Below, one piece after another: positions 24,100 through 30,886 of a stretch of DNA of 33,124 nt; positions within the stretch are counted from its first letter, which is position 1, and every line of letters begins with the position of its first letter. The notes below the pieces were generated by a model. It made no database searches. It had not been told where the DNA came from and was given only the letters and a program-made list of their open reading frames with translations. The translations under genes and the position numbers were made by a program. The stretch comes from Bacteroidales bacterium UBA1035 (GTDB lineage Bacteria; Bacteroidota; Bacteroidia; Bacteroidales; Dysgonomonadaceae): the NCBI GenBank assembly GCA_002316835.1, contig DCEG01000056.1, positions 1-33,124 on the forward strand. Reading direction: 5' to 3'.

Positions 24100-25455
24100 T
24101 TACAACTTAAAAGTTTTCAGGTGATGGGGAACACTTTCGTTTTCCACAACGTTTTCCAATGTTTCACTTTTTCTTATCACGTGCACTTTTCCCGTGGTGT
24201 CTATCATCACCACATTCGGGCGAAGCGTAATAAATTGCATCCACTGCGTCATATTGTACGCGCCCACTTCGTGAACCACTACGCGGTCGCCTTTTTTCAG
24301 CAGCGGTAAACTCACGCTCTCGCGGAGGCAATCGATGTTCATACACAGCGGGCCGTAAAGCGCCATTTCTTCTGCGTGTTGCGTAAAATCCTGCGCAGGC
24401 GAAACCCGGTGATTGTACCAGAACGAAGTAAACATGATGTTCACTCCGATATCGAGCACCGTTGCACGTCTTCCGTCGGCCAAACGTTTTGTGGCAAGAA
24501 CGGAGCCGAGAAGATAACCCGCTTCGTCAATCAACGCACGACCGGTTTCAAGAATCAAAAGCGGCAGTTCGTCAGGTTTGAAACCAAAATGTAAAATGGT
24601 ATTCACAATGGCTTCTGCATAATCGTCAAACGTGGGAATTACATCTGCTCCTTGCAGGTAAGAACCTTTCAGCGTGTTGGAGGAACAAAATCCGCCGCCC
24701 ATATCCAGATATTTTACTTTGACACCGGCTGTGTTTGCCGTACTTTGTGCGAGTTCACACATTTTCCGTGCGGCAACGGCATAAGCGTTCGCCGTAAGCA
24801 TATACGTGCCGATGTGGCAGTGAAGGCCTTCCAATTCAAGATTTTTCTGCGTAACGATTTTCATTATCGCGTTCCACGCTTGTCCCGATTCGTAATTAAA
24901 TCCGAACCTGTCCCATTGCGGATAAATGCCCGTATCCATATTCACGCGAATAGCCACCCGCGCTTTTTTGGAAGTTCCTTCCAGAATCTCAATAAGTGAA
25001 TACAATTCATCGAAATGGTCAATATGGATAAGCGATCGGTTTTCAATGGCCATTTTCAGATCTTCCACCGACTTATCGGGACCGTTGAAAATAATCAGAT
25101 TTCCCGGCACACCGTTGCGAAGTGCTTTTTGGTATTCAAAACCCGATACAACTTCCGCCCAGCTTCCTTCCTGATGAAAAACGTTGCAAACGGCATCCAG
25201 GTAATTGGTTTTGTAACTCCAAGCAAACTGCACTTTCGGATAGCGCATCTTAAATGATTTCAGCGCTTTATGATAGGTTTGCCGGATGGTTTTCTCACTG
25301 ATGACGAACAGCGGTGAACCGTATTGATCCATCAAGTCGTTTACGGCAACGTCATCGATTTGTTTTACAGGCGTGTATTCGGTTCTGCTGCCGAATTTGT
25401 TCAGCAAGCCCGTATTCAGTTTCTGAATAACAGGGCGTTCGTAGTTTGGTTTCAT
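24100..25455 (-). CDS. Fold-type III PLP-dependent decarboxylase (diaminopimelate/ornithine decarboxylase family)
   Basis: Protein of 451 residues with an N-terminal alanine-racemase-type barrel and a C-terminal beta domain. The PLP-binding Lys is K82 in FAWSYKTNYL. Other family landmarks are LEGLHCHIGT (His214), the phosphate loop LDMGGGF (253-255), ETGRAL (303-308), and the active-site Cys/Asp block GPLCMNIDCL (Cys371) followed by EVGAYNM. It should decarboxylate an amino acid or an amino-acid-like group, but it differs from housekeeping LysA in details such as ETGR in place of EPGR. It follows the ATP-grasp gene by two bases. The context (ATP-grasp ligase, PqqD-like protein) suggests a specialised substrate made by the preceding enzyme. 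Confidence 0.88.
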   Translation of the reverse strand: MKPNYERPVIQKLNTGLLNKFGSRTEYTPVKQIDDVAVNDLMDQYGSPLFVISEKTIRQTYHKALKSFKMRYPKVQFAWSYKTNYLDAVCNVFHQEGSWAEVVSGFEYQKALRNGVPGNLIIFNGPDKSVEDLKMAIENRSLIHIDHFDELYSLIEILEGTSKKARVAIRVNMDTGIYPQWDRFGFNYESGQAWNAIMKIVTQKNLELEGLHCHIGTYMLTANAYAVAARKMCELAQSTANTAGVKVKYLDMGGGFCSSNTLKGSYLQGADVIPTFDDYAEAIVNTILHFGFKPDELPLLILETGRALIDEAGYLLGSVLATKRLADGRRATVLDIGVNIMFTSFWYNHRVSPAQDFTQHAEEMALYGPLCMNIDCLRESVSLPLLKKGDRVVVHEVGAYNMTQWMQFITLRPNVVMIDTTGKVHVIRKSETLENVVENESVPHHLKTFKL

Positions 25456-25457
25456 AG

Positions 25458-26507
25458 TTACATTTCCCCCGTTGTTGAAATTTTTTCGAATTCCGATATA
25501 TCTACAATCATATCGTAGGAGTAGCGGATAAACATTTTTCCGCTTTTGTATTCGGTAAACGGTTGCACGTCTTCACCCAACGCCATTTTCACCAATGCTT
25601 CAGCGTGATTTTGTCCGCATCCGTTGGCCAGATAAACCCAGGCGGGAAAACGTGGATTCATTTCCAGCAAATAATATTCATCCTTTTTCGTCTTGATAAA
25701 TTCCAGTTCGCAGCCTCCGCGCCACTTGCTGTTTTCGATCACCCGTCGCGATATTTCCATTAGTTTGTCGTCTTCCAGCGAAATACCAGACCATGCTTTG
25801 CCCTTATCGGTGATGTAAAGTTTCCGCATCGGCACGGCGCCGATACAGTTGCCTTTTCCGTCGCCAATGGCGGTAACGTTCACTTCCGTTCCGGTTACGA
25901 ATTCCTGAACAATGACCGGATAACCCCACTTGGCAACTATTTTGTAAAAATAAGAACTTGCCTGTTCATAGGATGAAGCGATGTAGGCGTCGTAATACCG
26001 CCCTTTGATAACCATGGGGTAATCCAAATCTTCTTCGAGTTTTTTCAGTTCCGAAAGCTGATTTATCATGTGACTTTCCGGTACTTTTACGCCGTACTTA
26101 TCACCGAATTTGTTAAGTTCTGATTTTTGGCGTTCTTCAAAGGATTCATGTGAAGGAAGAAACGTGGCAATGCACAGTTCCGATTTCAATTGATGTTGAA
26201 TTTTGATAAAGCTATGTAATTCCGCATCAAAATTGGGAATAATTACGTCAATTTTTTCAACGCCTGCAATGTATTGCAGCCGTTCTTTCAGCATCGACGA
26301 ACCAGCTGTAGGTAAAGGTAATTGATACACTTTATCCACCAATTCGTGCATATAAATTCCCGGTTCCAGGGTTTCGTACGAAAACCCAACGATACGAATA
26401 TCAAAATCCGTGCTTTCCTTTAATGCACGGATTACGGGAATTCCGGGACCCGGGCTGTCGATATTGTTCAGTCCCGTTACCCCAACGGTAATTTTACGTT
26501 TACTCAT
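25458..26507 (-). CDS. ATP-grasp ligase (carboxylate-amine ligase type)
   Basis: Cytoplasmic enzyme of 349 residues. The N-terminal Rossmann-like part begins KITVGVTGLNN and is followed by an ATP-grasp domain: MVIKGRYYDAY (Lys168), VIVQEFVTGTEVNVTAIGD (Glu202 region), GGCELEF (Glu267/Glu269) and the Mg2+-binding block LLEMNPRFPAW (Glu282, Asn284). Such enzymes activate a carboxylate as acyl phosphate and join it to an amine or other nucleophile. It resembles carbamoyl-phosphate-synthase-like ligases of unknown substrate. It overlaps the PqqD-like gene by 8 bases and precedes the decarboxylase by two, so the three are clearly one unit. Confidence 0.88.
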   Translation of the reverse strand: MSKRKITVGVTGLNNIDSPGPGIPVIRALKESTDFDIRIVGFSYETLEPGIYMHELVDKVYQLPLPTAGSSMLKERLQYIAGVEKIDVIIPNFDAELHSFIKIQHQLKSELCIATFLPSHESFEERQKSELNKFGDKYGVKVPESHMINQLSELKKLEEDLDYPMVIKGRYYDAYIASSYEQASSYFYKIVAKWGYPVIVQEFVTGTEVNVTAIGDGKGNCIGAVPMRKLYITDKGKAWSGISLEDDKLMEISRRVIENSKWRGGCELEFIKTKKDEYYLLEMNPRFPAWVYLANGCGQNHAEALVKMALGEDVQPFTEYKSGKMFIRYSYDMIVDISEFEKISTTGEM

Positions 26508-26745
26508 TTTCGGTCAGTTGGTAGCTTTTCAGCAACGATAAAAAATCGTAGAGGTCTTTTTCGGCGGTGGATTTATCCAACTCGTATTCTTCCCGAAGCG
26601 CTTTCATTATGTTCTCATCGCTTTCACCGTCTTTCATCTTCTGAAGAATAAATACACCCGTTTGATTAACGCTAAAACTGTCTCCGGTAAGCGGGTTAAA
26701 AATAAATCCGTTTTCGCTAATGGCAATGTTTTTTCTAATATTCAT
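26500..26745 (-). CDS. PqqD-like small protein (RRE-type fold)
   Basis: Protein of 81 residues with the PqqD layout: strand pair GFIFNPLTGDSFSVNQTG, helix VFILQKMKDGESDENIMKALREEY and C-terminal helix DKSTAEKDLYDFLSLLKSY. PqqD-like domains are RiPP recognition elements that bind a leader peptide or carry a substrate for a modifying enzyme. It heads the cluster and overlaps the ATP-grasp gene, so it probably works with that enzyme. No radical SAM enzyme or obvious precursor peptide was found nearby, and a stand-alone role as an adaptor or scaffold is also possible. Confidence 0.8.
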   Translation of the reverse strand: MNIRKNIAISENGFIFNPLTGDSFSVNQTGVFILQKMKDGESDENIMKALREEYELDKSTAEKDLYDFLSLLKSYQLTENE

Positions 26746-26777
26746 AGGCCTTGAGTGTTAATTATGAGACTCCTATG

Positions 26778-27371
26778 TTATTGTTGAACTATATCCAAAA
26801 AACGCTGTAAATTTAGTATTTTGGGTTGATACTCAATATTTCTGCGTGTTAAATTCTTTGAAAAAGCACGCAGGTGGTTCTCAGAACCACGAAGTAAATT
26901 GGTATAAATACGCTGAATGTCGGCATTATTGGTTTTCTGAAGATACATTTCCAAATCGTGAATATCCTGTTCTTCAATCAGGGCACCTGCTTCCAGTGCA
27001 TCGACAAGAGTTGTTCCTTTTGTCAAATCGTTATACATCTTTTGTAGCTCTTTGTTATTGAATTCTCCGGTTTTTTCTTTCGACAGATCTTTTACATCGT
27101 TCTCGTTCATTAACCACATAATGGCTTTCTGATGTACAGTTTCGCTCCGCGAAATATTTCTGAAGATGGGGATATCATATTGTTCGGCGTAGAAAGTATA
27201 GACATCGTGTGCAAGCTTTTCTTCTTCTCGCATATACTGAATGCTTTCGATATCGGCTTTGGATAAACCGTCTGCCTTTACATTATCACTGGCTTTTACC
27301 GGATTTTGTATGAATAACAAAGCCGTGATACCGATAGCCATTGCGGTGAATGTGATTGTTGTTTTTATCAT
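26778..27371 (-). CDS. Exported ferritin-like DUF2202 protein
   Basis: Protein of 197 residues with a signal peptide (TAMAIGITALLFIQNPVKA). The DUF2202 core is helical with ferritin-like ligand motifs: YMREEEKLAHDVYTFYAEQY (Glu50/51, His55), ISRSETVHQKAIMWLM (Glu77, His80), LIEEQDIHDLEMYL and RGSENHLRAFSKNL. These could bind a di-metal centre. Function is unknown; members occur in bacteria and archaea and are often exported. It follows the calcium-loop protein in the sigma-factor operon, 66 bases later, with a weak stem (27390-27419) between. The next genes (PqqD cluster) start only 32 bases downstream, so read-through is possible. Confidence 0.87.
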   Translation of the reverse strand: MIKTTITFTAMAIGITALLFIQNPVKASDNVKADGLSKADIESIQYMREEEKLAHDVYTFYAEQYDIPIFRNISRSETVHQKAIMWLMNENDVKDLSKEKTGEFNNKELQKMYNDLTKGTTLVDALEAGALIEEQDIHDLEMYLQKTNNADIQRIYTNLLRGSENHLRAFSKNLTRRNIEYQPKILNLQRFLDIVQQ

Positions 27372-27389
27372 AGAAAGTTTAAATAATAT

Positions 27390-27419
27390 AACCCGTCGAA
27401 ATTTTACTTCCGACAGGTT
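27390..27419. repeat. Short hairpin between the calcium-loop and DUF2202 genes
   Basis: aacccgtcg (27390-27398) and cgacaggtt (27411-27419) pair as a nine-base stem with one G-U pair and a 12-base loop. It is followed on the transcribed strand by an AT-rich but not T-run sequence, so attenuation or mRNA processing is more plausible than full termination. Confidence 0.45.
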
Positions 27420-27437
27420 TATAAAATGATTTACTAA

Positions 27438-27875
27438 TTATTCCCTGCGGTCGCAGATACCGTTTTTATTAGCATCCACAAAGTTTACAAAGTAACCTTT
27501 TCCGTTGCGAAGTCCTGTTCCTTTGCCAGGTCCACGTCCCTGCCCGGGAGTACCGTTTTCATAGTTATCGCAAATGCCGTCTTTGTCAGCATCAACGAAG
27601 TTTCTACCTTGCCCGCGTCCGTTTCTCATTCCCATACCTTTGCCCTGTCCGCGACCGCTACCGTCGAGCAGGCGTTGTTTTCCGTTTGCATTCGGATTTC
27701 CGGGAATTCCGTTTTCGAAATTATCGCAAACGCCGTTGTTGTTCTTGTCCACAAACGCAGGTCCGGTTTGAGTGGTAGTTGCTGCATCTTTTTTTACCTG
27801 ATTCTGATTTTGAGCAGTTACCATCCCTACGGACAAAACCACTGCTAAAGCTGAAATAAAAAGTTTTGTTTTCAT
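27438..27875 (-). CDS. Exported protein with three calcium-loop-like repeats and Gly/Arg-rich linkers
   Basis: Protein of 145 residues with a signal peptide (LFISALAVVLSVGMVTAQ). Three copies of FVDxNxNGxCDxxEN occur at residues 41-56, 93-108 and 132-145. The acidic D-x-N/D-x-N/D-G pattern resembles the calcium-binding loops of thrombospondin type-3 and dockerin-like repeats; each has one Cys. The linkers are rich in Gly, Arg, Lys and Met (GRGQGKGMGMRNGRGQGR), giving a very basic, probably disordered region. Each repeat could bind Ca2+ or another divalent metal. The neighbouring metal-stress-like genes suggest metal binding. I do not recognise an annotated family for the whole protein. Confidence 0.82.
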   Translation of the reverse strand: MKTKLFISALAVVLSVGMVTAQNQNQVKKDAATTTQTGPAFVDKNNNGVCDNFENGIPGNPNANGKQRLLDGSGRGQGKGMGMRNGRGQGRNFVDADKDGICDNYENGTPGQGRGPGKGTGLRNGKGYFVNFVDANKNGICDRRE

Positions 27876-27920
27876 TTTGTTGTTTGTTTAATTGTTATTT
27901 CTATTTGTTTTATTTTCTAT

Positions 27921-28487
27921 TTATTCCGACCTCCAACCGCGGCCGTATCTGTGCCTATACCCTTGACCACGGGCTGTGCTATCATTTCGGTTATACCCAC
28001 TTCCGATATTTGCTGCCGTTCCATCTCTGAATAAAGGGAGAAAGGCTCTCTGTAATTGCTCACATTGCGATGAATCGCACACTGATTTTATTTTAAGATA
28101 AAAATTGTTCGTAATGTTTTTTAATTCTGTGTGGTGACTTCCTAAATGAGCCGATAAACTATTTAACCTCATGGAATCGGACTGCGGTTTGTTCAACTCT
28201 TCGAACATTTCTCTTTTCAATGAATCTATTTCGAAAATCAGGTCGTTGGCAATATATTGAAATTCACGATTCGCTTCCCGGAAAACTTCCATTTGAGCAT
28301 CGTTAAACCCGAGTTCCTGTCTGAAGAATCGTCCGGCTAAGGGATTTTGTTGATTTTCATCAAGAACAATCGCCAGATTATCATCTTTGTTCTGCTGATT
28401 ACGATAAAGAATAGTCCCAATAGTTGCCAAATTCAGAATAATCAGCAATGCAACGGCAAACCACAATATTTTATTTGTCTTATTCAT
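27921..28487 (-). CDS. Spy/CpxP/CnrX-like periplasmic protein with signal anchor
   Basis: Protein of 188 residues from the start MNKTNKILWF at 28487; a start at 28496 adds MPI. A single N-terminal membrane segment (ILWFAVALLIILNLATIGTI) is followed by helical periplasmic sequence with the long paired helices of the Spy/CpxP/CnrX group: RFFRQELGFNDAQMEVFREA, ANDLIFEIDSLKREMFEELN and HHTELKNITNNFYLKIKSVC. The ending is rich in Arg, Gly and Tyr. In CnrYXH-type systems the periplasmic CnrX senses metal and controls the membrane anti-sigma factor. The order sigma, anti-sigma, this protein fits. It overlaps the anti-sigma gene by 8 bases. Confidence 0.82.
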   Translation of the reverse strand: MNKTNKILWFAVALLIILNLATIGTILYRNQQNKDDNLAIVLDENQQNPLAGRFFRQELGFNDAQMEVFREANREFQYIANDLIFEIDSLKREMFEELNKPQSDSMRLNSLSAHLGSHHTELKNITNNFYLKIKSVCDSSQCEQLQRAFLPLFRDGTAANIGSGYNRNDSTARGQGYRHRYGRGWRSE

Positions 28488-28779
28488 AATCGGCAAAATT
28501 GTAATATCCTAAATTCTCTATCTGGCTGTCATTGATGTTCATCACCATTTCGGGTGATGCATTGTCAACGTAACTGTTACCGATCGTAACTCCTAAAAAC
28601 GCAACTGCGGCAATGCTCGCGGCAAGCACGACTGCTTGCCAAACGGGAACTTTCCTAACCTCCTGTTGCTGCGATTTTTCAATCGTCGCCATCACGCGGG
28701 TGCTTAAGAACGGATTTGGCTCCATTTGCTTTTCGCGTCGGATAAGATTATCTATATATTGTTCCGTTTTCATTTTCAT
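28480..28779 (-). CDS. Small single-pass membrane protein, candidate anti-sigma factor
   Basis: Protein of 99 residues. A charged cytoplasmic N-terminus (MKMKTEQYIDNLIRREKQME, then FLSTRVMATIE) is followed by one membrane segment at about 47-65 (WQAVVLAASIAAVAFLGVTI) and a short periplasmic tail. It lies 45 bases after the ECF sigma gene and overlaps the Spy/CnrX-like gene. Gene order and topology match anti-sigma factors such as CnrY, but no zinc-binding HxxxCxxC motif is present, so the call rests on context. Confidence 0.7.
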   Translation of the reverse strand: MKMKTEQYIDNLIRREKQMEPNPFLSTRVMATIEKSQQQEVRKVPVWQAVVLAASIAAVAFLGVTIGNSYVDNASPEMVMNINDSQIENLGYYNFADYE

Positions 28780-28824
28780 CGTTTGTTTAATGGGTTAGAC
28801 ATTGTTATAGTTGATTTCCTACGG

Positions 28825-29358
28825 TTATGTAGTTAATTTTTTCTGTAGATTGTTTTTTGCCCGCTGTAAAAGCTGTTCCACGGCGCCTTCCGATGTATTC
28901 ATTACTGAAGCGATAGTTTTTTGTGGAAGTTCTTCGTATTTGCTCAAGATAAAAGCCATGCGCTGTTTTTCGGGTAAAGAATCGATAGCTTTTCGAATGC
29001 GGTGATCGCGTTCCGAATCTTCCAAATGTTCCATCGGAGTTTTTTCGCCACTCGGTTTGTGAAAAATATCTTCAAGGGATTGTAATAAACGGTTTTTTCG
29101 ATTTCGATTGATGAAATTGATGCTCATATTCACGGTAATCCTGTAAAGCCACGTAGAAAATTCCGATTCACCTTTAAAAGAAGTAAAGGACTGATACACT
29201 TTTACAAAAATATCCTGAGTAACATCTTCGGCATCCTCTTTCGAGTGAACAAACCCCACAACCGTGCGAAATACCTGTAACTGGTATTTTTCCATCAGCG
29301 CTTTAAAAGCAGAGTTATCGCCCGATAGTATTTCGTGTATGAGTTGTTCGTCTGACAT
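28825..29358 (-). CDS. ECF-type RNA polymerase sigma factor
   Basis: Sigma-70 family factor of 177 residues. Region 2: FKALMEKYQLQVFRTVVGFV, then SKEDAEDVTQDIFVKVY and FKGESEFSTWLYRITVN (core and -10 recognition). Region 4: IDSLPEKQRMAFILSKYEEL, then QKTIASVMNTSEGAVEQLLQRAKNNLQKKL (helix-turn-helix for -35). It lacks regions 1 and 3, as ECF factors do. It heads a leftward set with a membrane anti-sigma candidate, a periplasmic sensor-like protein, a metal-loop protein and DUF2202. The set is probably autoregulated; I could not place its promoter in the 281-base gap upstream (29359-29639), where otherwise only the palindrome at 29597 was seen. Confidence 0.95.
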   Translation of the reverse strand: MSDEQLIHEILSGDNSAFKALMEKYQLQVFRTVVGFVHSKEDAEDVTQDIFVKVYQSFTSFKGESEFSTWLYRITVNMSINFINRNRKNRLLQSLEDIFHKPSGEKTPMEHLEDSERDHRIRKAIDSLPEKQRMAFILSKYEELPQKTIASVMNTSEGAVEQLLQRAKNNLQKKLTT

Positions 29359-29596
29359 TTGTTTCAGCGTTCAATAAGATATTAGACAGCGAGAAATCAA
29401 ATTTCCTACGGTAAAGGTACAATATTTGGATTATTCACACATAATTATACTAAAAATGAAAGAATTAGATATATAAGAAGATTTCAACACTTTTCAAATT
29501 CATCAATAACAACCATAGCGTTAATTTATGCAAAAAACCCAGGCTTTATCGCAAAAAAACAAAAAAGGTAGAACATATTTTGAAGAAATGCATTAT

Positions 29597-29624
29597 ATTA
29601 GTGAGTGAATATTCACTCACTAAT
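29597..29624. promoter_or_regulatory. Probable TetR operator: 28-base perfect palindrome
   Basis: Arms attagtgagtgaat and attcactcactaat meet at 29610/29611 with no spacer. The core TGAGTGAATATTCACTCA resembles known TetR/AcrR operators. It lies 15 bases before the phospholipase gene and downstream of a -7-like TATTTTG (29576-29582, one base short of the consensus), so a bound repressor would block transcription. A TetR-family gene ends the same cluster. Confidence 0.75.
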
Positions 29625-29639
29625 TAACGTATAAATTCA

Positions 29640-30551
29640 ATGAAGAGTAAAATTCTGTATATAAGCATAATAGCTGTCTTATTCTCTATTTACAAAGTTG
29701 GAGCACAATCTTCATTAGAATATCAGGATACTACACGACGTTCTTTGTCGACAATATTAGATAATATAAAAACGAAAATAGAAAGTGACAAAGCCTATCT
29801 GGAAATCTCAGAAGAAGAAATTATTAGAAAAACCGATTCTTTACCCGCATTTTCAATTTATAAAGACAACTATTTCATTTCGGGTATATCGTTAAATGAA
29901 AGAATAAATAACGAAACAGCCGATGTTAAATATCAAATAAGCATTCGTCATCGTCTTACTAAAAGCCGTTTGCCTTTCAATACATTTCTTTACCTGACTT
30001 ATACGCAAAAATCGTTTTGGGATATCTATGCAAAATCGGCGCCTTTTCGCGATAACAATTACAACCCGGGAATCGGATTAGGAAGGTATATCATTGTGAA
30101 CAATAAACTTACCGGAGGTACCTTTCTTCAACTGGAACATGAATCAAATGGACAAAACAATGAAGAATCACGGGATATAAATCTGATAAGTTTTTCGGGA
30201 AAATATTTCTTTACATACAACATGTCGGTAAAATTTAAAGTGTCGATCCCTTTCCTTATTGGCGAAAATAACGAAGATATACTCGATTATCGGGGAACCG
30301 GCAATTTTGCTTTCGATTACATGACGAGAAATGACAAATGGTGGATTTCGGGCGCAATTAGTCCAAAGAAAAGTGTGAAATCTGCTAATTTAACTCTGAC
30401 AGCAGGTTTTAAAATTTCCGATAGATTCAATCAATATATTTTCGGAGAATTTTACAGCGGTACAGGCGACAGCATGCTCGATTACAAAAAGTACGACTTA
30501 AAACTTCGTGTGGGAATATGCATTAAACCGGATTTTTACAGTGTTTTTTAA
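29640..30551 (+). CDS. pldA: Outer-membrane phospholipase A (OMPLA/PldA-like)
   Basis: Outer-membrane hydrolase of 303 residues with a signal peptide ending near VGAQ. It has the OMPLA blocks YTQKSFWDIYAKSAPFRDNN and YNPGIG, the catalytic block LEHESNGQNN and SRDIN, and the C-terminal Ca2+/strand block DSMLDYKKYDLKLRVGI. The catalytic residues His167, Ser169 and Asn181 match E. coli His142, Ser144 and Asn156 in spacing, and Ser177 matches the Ca2+-binding Ser152. It should cleave phospholipids that reach the outer leaflet when the membrane is disturbed. It is the first gene of the TetR-linked cluster, with the operator palindrome directly upstream. Confidence 0.93.
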   Translation: MKSKILYISIIAVLFSIYKVGAQSSLEYQDTTRRSLSTILDNIKTKIESDKAYLEISEEEIIRKTDSLPAFSIYKDNYFISGISLNERINNETADVKYQISIRHRLTKSRLPFNTFLYLTYTQKSFWDIYAKSAPFRDNNYNPGIGLGRYIIVNNKLTGGTFLQLEHESNGQNNEESRDINLISFSGKYFFTYNMSVKFKVSIPFLIGENNEDILDYRGTGNFAFDYMTRNDKWWISGAISPKKSVKSANLTLTAGFKISDRFNQYIFGEFYSGTGDSMLDYKKYDLKLRVGICIKPDFYSVF

Positions 30552-30576
30552 TACATATAATTAAAGTGGTACAACT

Positions 30577-30876
30577 ATGAAAATTGCCATTTTTTATGAA
30601 AACAATAGACTGAGTTATCCAACGAGAAAAAAGATGAAAATCTCCATTTTTGATATACAAAACGAAATAGTAAACGGCGTAGAAAACATAACAATAGAGC
30701 CAGGCACAATGGATCAATTGCTGGTCGCTTTGAAGGAAAAAAATATCGATGAAGTATATATATCTGAAATCGATGACGAAAGCCGGAATAAACTCACAAC
30801 TGAGGGTATAAAAGTAAAAACTGCCGATATGTTAAGAAACGACAAACTTTTTAATTCGCTTTATACATTGCCATAA
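30577..30876 (+). CDS. Small NifX/NifB-C-like protein (tentative)
   Basis: Protein of 99 residues with no signal peptide. Its layout, MKIAIFYENN at the start, ISIFDIQNEIVNGVE in the middle and NIDEVYISEIDDESRNKL then GIKVKTAD near the end, resembles the alpha/beta NifX / NifB C-terminal fold (dinitrogenase cofactor-binding family). The usual His and Cys ligand residues are not seen. It lies 25 bases after the phospholipase gene and 10 before the DUF3943 gene, so it belongs to this operon, and a nitrogenase link is unlikely. The family call is uncertain. Confidence 0.5.
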   Translation: MKIAIFYENNRLSYPTRKKMKISIFDIQNEIVNGVENITIEPGTMDQLLVALKEKNIDEVYISEIDDESRNKLTTEGIKVKTADMLRNDKLFNSLYTLP

Positions 30877-30886
30877 TCTGTAAAAT

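Noticed and set aside
26500..26745. Classical PQQ biosynthesis cluster
   Set aside because: No PqqA, PqqB, PqqC or radical SAM PqqE nearby; the small protein only shares the PqqD-like fold.
28480..28779. Zinc-binding anti-sigma factor
   Set aside because: There is no HxxxCxxC motif; the anti-sigma call is kept on context and topology only.
30577..30876. Nitrogen-fixation gene (NifX)
   Set aside because: Fold resemblance only; no nif neighbours and the usual ligand residues are not seen, so no nitrogenase role is claimed.
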